Positions 40,301-51,149 of a stretch of 64,000 nucleotides of DNA are shown in pieces. Source of the stretch: Oikopleura dioica (Eukaryota > Chordata > Appendicularia > Copelata > Oikopleuridae); contig OU015567.1 of the NCBI GenBank assembly GCA_907165135.1, forward strand, positions 11,971,001-12,035,000, in the 5' to 3' direction. The notes beneath the pieces were generated by a model. The model was not told the origin of the DNA. It did no database searches and saw only the letters and a program-made list of their open reading frames with translations. Made by a program: the position numbers and the translations under genes. Position 1 is the first letter of the stretch. The number at the start of each line of letters is the position of its first letter.

Positions 40301-40470
40301 CCACGCGCCATCCGACGTTTAGCTCTCGACCTGGCACCCGTCGTTCCGGACGGGCTTGAAGCCGTTCCTACATAAATTTGTAAATAAAAAAATATAATTA
40401 AAATAAAATTAAATAATTAAAAGAGCAGTAAGAACCCCATACATACCTTTAAATTAGGTCGTGTCGGCAT
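25371..40470 (-). CDS. Axonemal dynein heavy chain (inner-arm type)
   Basis: ATP-driven motor of ciliary/flagellar axonemes, about 4,100 residues. The start is MPTRPNLK at 40470. Small 5' exons (40447-40470, 40120-40367, 39596-39689, 39443-39549, 39311-39396, 39043-39247, 38889-38996, 38687-38791, to about 38570, then 38122 to about 38480) precede three very large blocks: 33724-38081, 26781-32190, and the tail exons 26074-26687, 25777-26032 and 25371-25732. P-loops: AAA1 [15 protein letters not shown] (near 35145), AAA2 [14 protein letters not shown] (near 34315), AAA3 [11 protein letters not shown] (near 31745), AAA4 [13 protein letters not shown] (near 30690). The coiled-coil stalk lies near 29200-30000. 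The C terminus ends [11 protein letters not shown]...LCQLAD. Short tail and length fit the single-headed DNAH1/3/6/7/12 group; I cannot choose among them. One 5' intron (39248-39310) is the unusual GA-AG type. Confidence 0.93.
32809..33056 (+). CDS. Small single-pass membrane protein nested in a dynein intron
   Basis: Two exons (32809-32901, 32946-33056) with a 44-nt GT-AG intron give 67 residues. After MVLSKEAK comes one strongly hydrophobic segment (about residues 9-31, [20 protein letters not shown]), then a polybasic stretch [19 protein letters not shown] that would face the cytosol, and a polar tail. AATAAA follows at 33136. It lies on the strand opposite the dynein gene inside its 32191-33723 intron. 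Function is unknown. The clean splice, transmembrane segment and poly(A) signal support a real gene. Confidence 0.7.
33306..33449 (+). CDS. 47-residue protein nested in a dynein intron
   Basis: The single exon encodes [15 protein letters not shown] followed by an acidic, Pro-rich tail ending [10 protein letters not shown]. The N-terminal CC next to hydrophobic residues could be palmitoylated (inference). AATAAA follows at 33472. It is on the same strand as, and 250 bp after, the small membrane-protein gene; the two could share a transcript, since operons occur in larvaceans, but each has its own poly(A) signal. Confidence 0.5.
   Translation: MAFGFLKCCTKEQKPVDPAENAAQENPALQEGSEAPELKLPPKEKLI
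39248..39310 (-). other. Non-conventional GA-AG intron with paired ends (dynein gene)
   Basis: On the minus strand the boundaries read ATAG|GAAAGGGATCG...CGATCCCTAAATTAG|GTCCC, 63 nt. GGGATCG and CGATCCC are perfect 7-bp inverted repeats, 4 nt from the 5' end and 8 nt from the 3' end. Phase 1 matches on both sides ([11 protein letters not shown]). Without removal a stop follows TTIGKGS. Confidence 0.65.
39703..40093. mobile_element. TTAA-flanked fold-back MITE filling a dynein intron
   Basis: The 383-bp element 39707-40089 lies between TTAA (39703-39706) and TTAA (40090-40093). The ends are GGAGGTAGATATCAAGAATC and the near-perfect inverse; similarity continues inward for about 130 bp (CTTATTTT and TTTCCTATGGAA blocks). 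It occupies nearly all of the 430-nt intron 39690-40119, leaving 43 nt plus one TTAA, a typical intron length here. Confidence 0.75.
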
Positions 40471-40939
40471 CGCCGTAAATCGACTAACTGAAGTTTTCCC
40501 GTTTTTCGACCGACAACAAACCGAGTTCTAGAAAAATTCTCTTTTAGTAAACATTTAGTGATCACTGATAAGGCTCTGGAAAGAATTTCAAAGGATTTTC
40601 TTAATTTTAATTTGCGGAAAGAACTAAACAATTAGAAAACTGAAGCTCGAGCGTGGTTGCTATGGGGACTGTGACCGAGCAAATCATGACACTTTCCCTT
40701 GAACGATAAAATTAATAGAGAATAAAATGAAATGCTAAAATTACTGCAGTTAGCCTTTTATTTACGAGGAAATTTCGAAATAAAATAAATATGTCTGTAT
40801 TAACAATTCAATAAATAATTCCAGTAATCAGATTGAACCTAGCCTTCTTTTTGTTTTCAATGACCAGTTTTGGCATAGCAGGAGAATTCTTTACGTCTTC
40901 AACTCGTTGTGCTGAAATCTCTGCTCAATTCAAGCCGAT

Positions 40940-41685
40940 TTACTTTTTGAAGTTACCGATGGCTCTTTCGTCGAGCTCGTACTGTACTTTTCGCGTTTGC
41001 TTCTCCATCTCATCAGCGAAATCAAGGAATTGATTGAGCACGTCATTTTTGTCGAGCTCAGGGCAGCTTCCCCAGTCTACTTTTTGCGCGAGTACTTCCT
41101 TTCAAAATGAGTAAGGATAAAATTGAAGAAGCAACTTTACCTTGTTGTAGTCAAAGTCAATAGCGATTCTTCGATTTGCTTCGTAAATTTCCGTCAATTC
41201 TAGCTCCACAGCTTTGTTCGCCAAAGTCAGTTCTTCTTTTTCTAATTCCGATTTCTCAGGATCGCCTGACATTTTCAACTCGTCTCGCATTGCGCGTAAT
41301 TTTCGCAGTCTATTCGCGAAGGAATTGTATTCTAAAATGGCCCAAAGTTCAAGCGAATAAAAAACAAGGGAGTACCGTCGAGTGCTTTTGGAGTAAGATG
41401 TTTTACTTTGGCATATTCGAATGTTTGTAGAACGGTTCCTCCTAGATAGACGATCTTTTGCTCTGTCGGATCGTTTGCTATTCGAACTTCCTTTCTCCTA
41501 GTTTCTACAGAATTTTCTTAGTGCTGCAATGAAAATTGGTAAAAACAAGTTCCTTGAGCTCTTGGGCGAGTTTTCGCAAATCATTTCTCGTCTTTTTGTA
41601 CTCAGCTGATATTTTCAAAGTCTTGTCGAACTGAAACTGAGTACAAACCACTTCCCTCATAAAAAGGACTTACCGGTGCACTCAT
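40940..41685 (-). CDS. Coiled-coil protein of unknown function
   Basis: Exons 41674-41685, 41547-41636, 41376-41490, 41141-41331 and 40940-41098 give 189 codons including the stop, all with GT-AG introns in matching phases. The first exon is only MSAP. The rest is charged and helical (KTRNDLRKLAQELKEL; LEKEELTLANKAVELELTEI), mostly coiled coil. It faces the myristoyltransferase gene head to head with 187 bp between starts, so they may share a promoter region. I do not recognise the family. Confidence 0.65.
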
Positions 41686-41872
41686 CGTTGCCTGACTTTT
41701 AAACAACAAACTGAAGATCAGCTAAGACCAGGCCGCTGAAAATTTAGATCAACAGATCGAGATTCTAGAGATCGCAAACCATTATTTAACAAGATGAATT
41801 TAAATTCTTTTGACTACTTCCGCTTCTGGGATGGAAATGACGCATAATAAGTCGAATGAATAAATAGAGAAA

Positions 41873-43482
41873 ATGGGAAAGAAAAGTTCTTTTTTGACAA
41901 AACTATTTGCCCAGGGAGCAGACGAACCTGATCCAGCTGAAGAAGGATTTATTCTTAATTCGATCACCTTCAACTTGGCGAAGCTGATTTTTGCTCCGAG
42001 TCTTCCTGCTGGGTTTTCTTATTGCAACCTTGATCCTCGAAACGACGAAGACTTTCGGGAGATTTCGGGTTTGCTCAGAGGGCATTTTATTAAATCCAAA
42101 CGAACTGATGCGTCTTTTACCCTTTATTACCCAGATCCCGTTCTACGCATGGTTCTCTATCGCACGCCCCCAGAGTTCAACGTCGGAATCCGATTTGAAT
42201 CAGGTTTACTGTCCGAAATGTGGAAAAATGACGTCGATGACTTTCGTTTTGGAAAGTAAAAAAGAGCTTATTGCGTATGCAAACATTATGCAGCAACAGA
42301 TTTCCATCAAGGGCAGAAATTCAAATGCTTTCCTTATTGATTTTCTGGTTGTTCACGGAGATTTTCGCGGGCGCAGGTGTCGAGTTTGGAATATTTAAGA
42401 GCTCATTACAGTTCAACGAACTTACAGGAAACTAACTCTAAATGAAGATTGACGCCCTGTCTTGCCGCCAAGGGGCTGCAGAACATGATCAAATCGTCGT
42501 CTTTTAACAAGGAATCCGTCGTACTTGTCACGTGCGCTTATGATCTCCCGCTCAAGAGGTACGTAAACTCTAGTAAACTATGAACTCCACTTAGAACCTA
42601 CTACTGTTATTGCGTTTTTCAGAGTGGCGCTGCATAAAATATACCACAGGCCGATTCGACCCATCAAACTTATGGGAGTTGGAATGATGCCGATCCAGAT
42701 TGATATTGACAAGTGCAGGCAAAAGTTTAGCTTGAAAACTGGAAAGAACAGACTCAACATGGAAAGACTTCAAGCCAAAGATTCTGACAGCGCCAGACTG
42801 AGGCTTTATCACTTCCTTGAGGATGGCGATATCGCGCCAATTTTCAAGAAAACAGATTTCGAGCACTTTTTTCTTCGGTCAACTTTGTATTCTTGTTTTC
42901 ATCAATGCTATTGAAACTTTTTAGGGATGATGGTGCAACAGTGTCCTTTGTGTTGAAAGAAAACGAAGTTGTGAAAGATTTTGTGAGCTTTTATAGAGCC
43001 GACACGGAGATAAAAGACGAAGATGGTGAAATCGGAAAGGAAAAAGGTGACCAAAAGTAGCATAAGACTCTTATGATAAGAGCTAATTAGCGACAAAAAG
43101 GCATCTTGGATGAGAATTGATGAAATGAGCAGCCGTATGCTTTTAGACAATATTCTTACTTCGGCGGATTCATTATCAATTATTTGAGAAAGAGTAATGG
43201 TATTCTGGCTAATGTACGTTGCCAGTGATAGGCCAAAAGAAGTTGTCGAGAGTTGCTTGGAATCATTGAAAGATTTGGGCGGTGATATGCTCAACATTTC
43301 AAAGTAAAAGCAAATTTTTGTAACTATCAATATGTAGTAAAAGGGGTTCCATTGGAAAAGAGCATTTTCCCGACTTTGAAAGCAGCAATCTTTACCTGGA
43401 AGGAACCGGTACATTACGATATTACATGTTCAATTGGCGGAGCATCGGAGAGTATCCAAATGTTAAAATTACGCTTATATAA
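41873..43482 (+). CDS. NMT: Divergent glycylpeptide N-tetradecanoyltransferase (N-myristoyltransferase)
   Basis: NMT transfers myristate from myristoyl-CoA to N-terminal glycines of cytosolic proteins. Exons 41873-42203, 42265-42376, 42448-42558 and 42623-42877 join in phase with GT-AG introns; 42925 to about 43046 follows, and two or three more exons to the stop at 43480 are less sure. Landmarks line up in order with NMT: FNVGIRFES (GVRV strand), LIDFLVVHGDFRGRR (EINFLCVHKKLRSKR, the acyl-CoA site), LTPCLAAKGL, CAYDLPLKRVALHKIYHRPIRP (RYWHRSLNP), VSFVLKENEVVKDFVSFYRA (the FLSFY strand), GTGTLRYYMFNW (the YYLYNW strand). Sequence identity to ordinary NMTs, which are highly conserved, is low. 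The C terminus ends KITLI rather than the usual Leu-Gln. It may be a fast-evolving paralogue; activity is unproven. Confidence 0.75.
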
Positions 43483-46400
43483 AAAGACATCGTTTGAACT
43501 GACCCTTTGCTGAATAAATTAAACGCCTAAGTGCACTTTATTTTCAACAAGTTTTGTTTGGGTTCATGAACTCTGTCCTCTCATTACTTTCGCAAATAAA
43601 ACCAAACTTATTCTCATAAATCCAGCATTAATGTCAATCAGAAAACACGAAGACGTACGCGGCAAAACTGGAGACATCTTCCGACATTCGACTGGCAAGA
43701 CGATCCACATATTTCCTCGATTCTCCGACCCGCTTACAGCAATCGACAGTAATTCACCGTCTGTCTAAAACTGTTCGGCTCACTGTTTATCGTTATGGGC
43801 TATTAATAATTCACCAAGCGTATTGTACGAGATCAGTACCGTCCCGTTTTTACCTTCCACAATTGGAAGTCAATCTGATTGAAGAAAAAGCTAAAGGGCC
43901 GTAAGTTCATGCTGCGCTAGAATCCATTTTGGGCTGGGTGATCGATCGAAGTTTAGCTTTTGAATCAAGCTGGAGAAAACTCAACATTCGTTGAATGAAG
44001 AAAATAAATAAATTAACGGATTCTCAAGAACCAAATCAAGCTCGAATTTGCCCTTGACATTACTCTAGAATTTTATCCTTTTTGATCATCAAGGACTCGT
44101 AGGATAAGTAAGAAAAGTTAATTTTGAAGATGCAAAACGCATTAGAAAAGAATCCGGAATAGAAAGAAATAGACTAAATATTAATGCTTTCAAAACTAAA
44201 ACAGAATATTACAGCTGGATAAAATCATACCCATCAAGCTGCCTTTCCAGTCGAGAGAGTCGATTTTAGAATAATGAAAAACAACTGAGAGACAAGAAGA
44301 AAATTTTCCAGTTGGCTGAAATCGCAGATGGACAAGTGTTCAAAAATACTCTAAAGTTTTTAGTCATTTCGCAAAGGTGGAATAAACAGAAACTCTTTTA
44401 TTACTCCTATAAATCGATTTCAGAGTTGAAAGCCCTGATTCAAAAGATCAGAAACAAGCAACTATAAGTTCAAATTCGGTAGTACAGTCAGGGCTTGCAA
44501 TTTCACTGATATTCTTTCTGGGGTTTTCTCTTTCTTCGTGTAATTGCAAGCCCTAAAATGTACAAAATAGTGCAAATTGTTTTCAGGGTTTTTACCAAAA
44601 ACCGTGTATTTGCAAGGCCAGAAATTGCAAGCCCTGACTGTATATTCGACCATTGACACAAAAATTTATCCCCTTTCTGGTCTTCGAATTATTCAGCTTT
44701 TATCATCTCCGGTGCAATCTCCGGAGAACCTTTAATATTATCAAAGGTCGGGAATCTGGTCTTCTTTGGTCCAGAAATAACTTCGGCTTTCTCGTTTTAG
44801 ACAAGATTTTGAACATTTTCGCAGAGCATGGCTTTTTACGTTGCCCAAGACTTGTGCCTGGAGAAAAAGTTCTTTGGAAAATGGTCCGATAGAGCGACAA
44901 CCTGTAAGAAAGAGAGTGGTCATAAGAAATCTTCGAAAAATGCTGATGATGAAGGTAAGTCTGCAAAATATTTGTTTGATGAGCAATTATGTGATGGGCG
45001 GAACCGAACGATTGTGGGTGCTTCAAATAAAAGCGATCGTAAAGATCGTAATAAACAAATTGTAAAACGCGGAAGAAGGTTGTTGAGAAAGTCATATTCT
45101 GCGAATCGATCAACAAACTCAGTGGCAGTTTCACTTGATTTAGGGAGGAAAAGGGCTTTGGGCATACGCTGGTACAAGCGTAGCGCGCGCTTGCAAATTC
45201 GCGCCCGGGCGCCATCCCCCGGACAAGCGAGAGAATAAACCTGAAGGCAGACAGCTTGTTTTCTTCCGATATCCTTTTCTTTCAACTTTTTTTGGAAACT
45301 TGATATCGGGCAAATAATCGTTTTCCTTTTTTCAGAGAATCTTTGATTTAAAGAAAAAGAGGATTTTGGAAATCAAGGAAGAGAACCTTCGGAGATGATG
45401 ATTCTTAGGCTTGTTTTCTTCTTGTAATTTAATGGATATTGATGGTTGATGATAAATGGAGGGAGTAGAACTTGGGTAAATGGAATATTAACTCTGAGGT
45501 CAGCAGATTTGAGCCTTGATCTAGTGATCGATCGGTGACGTTCGGGATCACTTTCCATGTTCGAATTTTATCCCCCTGGGGAATTTATTGCCGTTGGACC
45601 AGAGGTTAGGGCCTATTGAATCAAATCGCTGAACTAAATGGGCAGTTAACAAATTATTCCAAAAGGGACGAGCCTTGACACGATGATCGCTTCTTGATTA
45701 TTTATCCCAAAGTTATCAGCTCTTTTTCAAGATTGAAAACATAAAGACTTTCTTGAGCAAGGGTCGTTTTTTCGAAAAATGGACCAGAAAAGAAGATGTG
45801 GGAGATATAATGAGAGATGAACGATATAGAATGTAGCTCGCTCTTGGACGAAGCTGATGCAGCTGAGCAAAAGACAGGTATTTTTCCGTCTGGAAAGTCT
45901 GATCCGGCTTATTGCGCAGATGGACTGCACCCAAATCGGGATTATCGTTACGAATACTATTATTTTTGCTTGAAAGAAATGAACCTTCTGCTTGATTGAA
46001 AATCCTGTTAGCCGTAGATGTAGGACGGTAGATGCGTGAATCGTGCGTCTATTAATGACGTCCTTAATCTTGGCAGATACTGCTTTCAAAATGTCGATAC
46101 TCCAATTAACGTGGCTACCGTCGTTTTTTTTCGTATCCTGGTAGCCACTATTATCTCGAAAGAGTATAACATTCAGAATGAACTTGCTCATTCATACTGG
46201 ATTGTCGATGGGTCAGCGAATTAATACGGCTCTTACGAACCAAAATGTACAGACATTATTAATGCGACATCTAATTACCTAACGAGAAGCTTAGCCCACT
46301 GACCAGAGAACAGACAACTGTACTGTCTATCAGACAGGCTTAAGAAAGCTTAACATGTGTAGAACAGGCGAAGAGGCTTCAGTTTCAGTCCCGATAATTT

Positions 46401-46561
46401 AATTTGATTCAGAGTTGTCCTTTTTTTGCTGTGTGAGGCTTATTGTCGATCGATTCAGCTGAGCAGAACGCAAATCTGACGGCTGCAATAAGTTCCTTAC
46501 GTCCCACAATGTCTGAAAAAAAATGCTAAGCCAAATATGCCATTAATGTTATCGAGAGTTC
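43483..46561. other. Gene-poor stretch upstream of the channel gene
   Basis: Apart from the MITE at 44485-44640 I see no supportable gene. Overlapping ORFs around 44700-45290 on both strands lack codon or splice support; the block 45170-45240 is locally GC-rich. Confidence 0.4.
44483..44642. mobile_element. Tc1/mariner-type MITE with 20-bp perfect ends
   Basis: The element 44485-44640 (156 bp) begins CAGTCAGGGCTTGCAATTTC and ends with the exact inverse, between TA dinucleotides (44483-44484 and 44641-44642). Internal copies of the end motif (AATTGCAAGCCCT near 44541, TTTGCAAGGCC near 44610) repeat the subterminal sequence. No ORF. TA duplication and CAGT ends fit Tc1/mariner. Confidence 0.85.
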
Positions 46562-49500
46562 ATGGAAATGGGAATGAACTTGTTCAAAATTTCAAAAGTT
46601 CAAAATTATAAAGTATTTTTAGTATCCGGCTGGGCCGAGTTTGCAACACAAGACCTCCCGCGGATTCCGCATAAAACTAGGAAGCTTGATGATCAAATCA
46701 TTGTTATAAATGTTTCCGGCGTCCGTTACATGTGCTGGAAGTCTACTTTGGAGGTAATTTACCTAATTTTTCATACCTATTCTATAACTAAATACATTTT
46801 CCTAAACAAATATAGAAACAGTATATAGAAACGTCAAAAAGCTGAGAATTTATTTCAGTAAACATATTGTCAACCCTGATAAATGTTTGATTCGATAATC
46901 GGACAAGCTTTTATCGCCTGAATTTTAATGATCCCTGCGCCCCATAAGTTCCATATGGTTAAAAGTGAGCGGCAAAAGTTATTGCCAGAAGAAATACAAT
47001 AGTGATTAGCGCAATATGACTGGGAGTGGACAGTGGACAGTGCTTTTATTACAGTAGCAACAGGACAGTGATTGTTACCTTTTGGCCCCGAGCACTCGTT
47101 CATCACAATAAACGCCATCTCCTCCATCTCGCTAACACATATTTAGGCACACATTCACTTCTAATCTAGGAAAATAGTTTACTGTATTCATAATTCTAAA
47201 CAAATGCTGAAATTCCCTTTAGAAATTCCCTGAATCTCTTTTGGGCTCCCACGAGCGCGATTTCTTCTACGATCAAGTCAATGATGAGTATTTCTTCGAC
47301 CGAGACCCAGAAGTTTTCCGACACATTATCAGCTACTTCCGCACAGGTTCTTTCATGCTTTTTTGACGATCACTAACGATCCTAGGAAAACTACACTACC
47401 CGAGAACAGAGTGCATTGGTTTGGTGGAAGAAGAGCTTGTTTTCTTCGGGATTTCCCCTGATATTATCCACGATTGCTGCTATGAAGACTATCGAGAGAA
47501 GAAAAGAGAGTTTATGGAGAGAACGATGGAGGACAAAGTGGAGGGTGGCAACGAAAATTCCAAGGTAGACCCTTCTTCTTCCACTAGCTGAAATTAATGA
47601 ATTTTCAGCTTCCGGTGCCGCATATCTCCCTACGAAAGAGAATGTGGTCTCAATTCGAAAATCCGCACACATCTACCGCTGCCCTTGTGTTTTATTACGT
47701 TACAGGTTTCTTTATCGCCGTTTCTGTCATGGCTAACATTATCGAAACGATGGGTTGCGGCGAGGACCCTGTAGATCCGTCGAAGGAACTGGTCCAGAGA
47801 GTTAATTGTGCTCTCTTCGCGAAAAACGGCGACTATCTAACACAATAAAGAGCTCATCTTGACCGAAATTAGGTTTTATCGTGTGGCGACAAGTACAAGC
47901 TTATCTTCTTCTGTCTTGACACTGCCTGTGTCATGATCTTTACAATCGAATATATTCTGCGTCTCTATGCTTCGCCCGACAGGTTTGTCCTACTTTATTG
48001 CCCCGGCTAAAAAGTTAATCTTAAAGGAGTTCGTTTCTCCAAGATCATTTTAGACCTAAGCAAAATCAGTAAAAATGCAATCATTTTCGCATCCAAATAA
48101 CTGATGATCATTCTTATCCATTAACAACTTTTTAGGTGTAAATATATGCGAGGAGTTATGAGCGTAATAGATGTTGTTGCGATTTTGTGACGGGATGAAA
48201 TCATTTCTTTTTCTTATTGAAACCATCATCAATATAAGTCCAATAATTTTTATCCCACTAAAGCCATATTATGTTGGACTGTTTCTGCCAGCAAATGACG
48301 ACGTCTCCGGTGCCTTCGTGACCCTGAGAGTGTTCCGAGTGTTCAGAATCTTCAAGTTTTCAAGGCACTCCCAAGGTAAGCAAAAAGTTGGACAAAAACT
48401 CATTACTGGTATATATGAGCGCTGGTAATAGAATTCACAAGCGCGAATTCTCAAAAGAACCAGTCTGACGAAAAGATAAATGGGCCGATCATTGACGCGC
48501 TGTTTAATATTTCAGTAAAAATCTATACTCATTGCAAAACTAAAAGCGAACAAAGGGCCATTAACTAGCTTCATTAGGGCTTCTTTATTAGTGCAACTAG
48601 CAATTAAACTTATGAGTTATTGAAATATTCTGACTTGGAGACAGACAATAGTCGACTTTGATTCTTTCAAAATTGATAAACCAAGTTAAAGAAATAAAAT
48701 GTCGTTCTAGTTTTACTTCTACTTTGAAACTTTAAAAAGTATCCTGATTTGTGCCTTTGAGCAGCAAAAAGATGAGCTGTTTTCAATATTCTGACCACTT
48801 TTGCTCTTGACAGGGACATATAAGGAACAGCCTATATATGTAATATACAAGGCTTATTGGTAAACTAATATAAGAGGATTTTGTATTTGCGTCGAAGATT
48901 GATTACTTTTCGCGCATCCTGGCGAGGCAATAAGTTCTACTATAGCATCACGTAGATTAGCTTCTCGTCATTGAGGCCCTCTCCTCAACAGTAAACTTAT
49001 ATAGCACCCAGTAATAATTATTCAGGTTTGCGGATATTGGGCTACACGCTGAAATCATGCGCCTCCGAGCTCGGCTTTTTACTTTTCTCCATTGCAATGG
49101 CGCTGATTATCTTTGCCACTGTCATGTTTTACGCAGAAAAGGGATCAGCGGAAACCACTTTTACGAGCATCCCAGAAGCGTTTTGGTACACCATTGTCAC
49201 GATGACTACTTTAGGGTGAGTAAAGAAACAAAATCTGTTGAATTTTTTCATTATTTTTTGCGCAAAATATCGTTAATCTAATTTGATAATCCCTTAGCTA
49301 TGGTGACATGGTGCCGACGACTGTAACTGGCAAGATCTTCGGCTCCGTCTGTTCCTTATCCGGCGTGTTGGTAATCGCGCTCCCAGTTCCCGTCATCGTC
49401 TCCAACTTTTCGCGGATTTACTCGCAAAATCAACGAAGTGATAAACGCCGCGCGCAAAAGGTATGAGAAACGACTATCCAACTTCAAGTCGACACCGAAC

Positions 49501-50193
49501 TATTTTTAAACTGAAAAAGGCGGGAATGAAAAATTCACCTTTGCAAGCCACAATTCGGCTCTTTTAAACATGGGCCAGTCGGTTAGTTTGGGTGAATAAA
49601 AAAGTGCAAAGGAAGGAACTAAGTCACCGGGCGCTCGTAGGGCCTACTCAAGGGGTTTATCAATAATTCTAGCGCGCTCGTCTGGCCCGAATCCGTGCAT
49701 CCAAAAACAGAAAATACACGAGTCTCGTCAGCGTCCAGGATCCGAGCAATTCAGAAGACGCACCTAAACAGGTAATCACAATTTCTTTCCAGAGCAAGGC
49801 GGTTCTCGATGCAAATCATATCTGATCCCTTGCTAATAAGTAACTTACGAAACGAGATTAGGGTTCCCCTCGAGTCTGAATAAATCAACTTATCTATGAT
49901 CCAGTTAACTCGGCTAATTGTAGAATGGAATCAGAATAAACGACTGCGCTGCTATTGACGAACGTACAAACGAACCTTACTCCGAAGACCGAATTAATTA
50001 TAACACTTCACCATCACCTCACTTAATTAAGGAAAGCGGTTCTAAACTTAAATTTGCCGACTTCATAAAACTGAAAATCGAAGACATGGAAACAACCGCC
50101 TTTCAGAATATTCATCAGTCGCAACAAGAAAGCACAAGTAAGGCGCTGAACCACATTGCTAAAAAGACAATTATTGAAGCTTTGAATAAATAA
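46562..50193 (+). CDS. KCND: Voltage-gated potassium channel, Kv4/Shal family
   Basis: Eleven exons (46562-46753, 47223-47346, 47386-47564, 47609-47800, 47873-47982, 48136-48187, 48264-48375, 49026-49215, 49298-49460, 49673-49771, 49924-50193) give exactly 560 residues. The T1 domain ([36 protein letters not shown]) sets subfamily assembly. S1 contains [20 protein letters not shown]4 is [19 protein letters not shown]; the pore has MTTLGYGDMVP. S6 is [19 protein letters not shown]. These are diagnostic of Shal (A-type, inactivating K+ current in neurons and muscle). The Gly codon before Tyr in the filter is split by an intron. All introns are GT-AG except 48188-48263. The N terminus (MEMGMNLFK) is less sure. 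AATAAA follows near 50213. Confidence 0.95.
48188..48263 (+). other. Non-GT-AG intron with paired ends (Kv4 gene)
   Basis: The conserved peptide VVAILPYYVGL forces the boundaries TTTTG|TGAC...TAAAG|CCA (or the same shifted by one, GT...AA). GGGATGAAA, 4 nt in, pairs with TTTTATCCC, which ends 7 nt before the exon, with one mismatch. Length 76 nt. No GT-AG choice keeps ILPYY. Confidence 0.65.
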
Positions 50194-50527
50194 ACAAAAT
50201 GCTCTGTATAGTAAATAAAATAAAATTTGCTTTGAATTTGAAGATTGGTTTTTCCACCCAATAACCGGAAGAACATGAGTTGTTCTTCAAGAGTTAGTCC
50301 GATCCAATATGGAAATCTATTTCTGGAAAGCAACTAGGGCGGAAGAATTGGCAGGCTATTTTTAGTGACATGAATGGGGCCACGCCGCCGGGCAACTAGC
50401 GCGGCCGGTAGTTGCGCACCCGCTTCCGCGGCGCTAGAGATTCATTCCAGAACCCCATAAAAATCGGTTGAGAACCGAATGCTCATCAAAAAGTATTAAA
50501 AAACCAAAAAAAAAAATTTTTTTCAAT
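50194..50527. other. Short intergenic gap
   Basis: It contains the poly(A) region of the channel gene and a GC-rich stretch (50370-50440). Nothing else is seen. Confidence 0.5.
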
Positions 50528-50857
50528 ATGAGAGTCAAGTCCCTTCCAGTCCACAACTACCGCCGGGTCGCCAAAGACAAGCATTCCATCGGGAAAGGCT
50601 CGTCCAATGACGCATTTCAAGCCAATTCGAAGCCAAAAGCGAAGCAACTCTTTCTCCTGCCACCAAAGAAGCGACTGCTCATGCCGGTCCAGAAGGCCTC
50701 TCGAAAATCCGCCAATCCAGAACGAATCCTGATCGACACTGGCTACGAGGGTGATGTAGAGTCCGACACCGACGACCAAGAGAGTGGATTCTGGCGCGAC
50801 TACCTGTACGTCATCGCTCAGCTCCATGTCCACTTCAACGCGACCAAACAGCGATGA
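50528..50857 (+). CDS. 109-residue basic protein, unknown
   Basis: A single open frame from MRVKSLPVHNYRR to the stop at 50855. The first two thirds are Lys/Arg-rich (KQLFLLPPKKRLLMP), followed by an acidic patch VESDTDDQESGFWRDYL. I chose the internal ATG, since upstream codons in frame lie in an A-rich leader. Codon use looks coding, but no family is recognised. Direct repeats of about 25 nt follow in the 3' flank. Confidence 0.5.
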   Translation: MRVKSLPVHNYRRVAKDKHSIGKGSSNDAFQANSKPKAKQLFLLPPKKRLLMPVQKASRKSANPERILIDTGYEGDVESDTDDQESGFWRDYLYVIAQLHVHFNATKQR

Positions 50858-50889
50858 ACTGACCAACAATTGCCTGCTCAGAGAAGATC

Positions 50890-50964
50890 AAAGACCAATC
50901 TACGCTTGCTCCAGAGAAGTTCCAGACTAGACCATCGACCAATGCTTGCTCCAGAGAAGTTCCT
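50890..50964. repeat. Direct repeat in the 3' flank of the small basic ORF
   Basis: CTTGCTCCAGAGAAGTTCC occurs twice within about 75 bp (50906-50924 and 50945-50963), each preceded by a related GACCAAT stretch. It is probably a short tandem duplication. Confidence 0.7.
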
Positions 50965-51149
50965 TAATATAATGAATGAATATGAAATTTATAAAATGAA
51001 GCTGCTACAAAACCTACTATTTGTATGATCAAACATATTAGTAATATCTATGTTTTAAAATGAATCTTTTTCTTTTCATAGACTCTCTCCTCTCATAAAC
51101 GCGAAGACTATCGATTAAAAATAAAATATTCAAATAACATCTTGAAATT

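Noticed and set aside
44703-45238. Overlapping ORFs of 136-170 codons on both strands
   Set aside because: Both strands are open over the same GC-biased block; neither shows a domain, and this is typical of chance openness.
45150-45240. tRNA or other structured RNA in a GC-rich hairpin-prone block
   Set aside because: No cloverleaf, no A/B boxes with a GGTTCGAA-type T loop; also no SL RNA, 5S or snRNA recognised elsewhere.
47801-47872. A further GA-AG intron in Kv4 (GGC|GACTATC...ATTAG)
   Set aside because: A canonical GTTAAT donor at 47801 with the same acceptor keeps frame and phase, so no unusual intron is needed.
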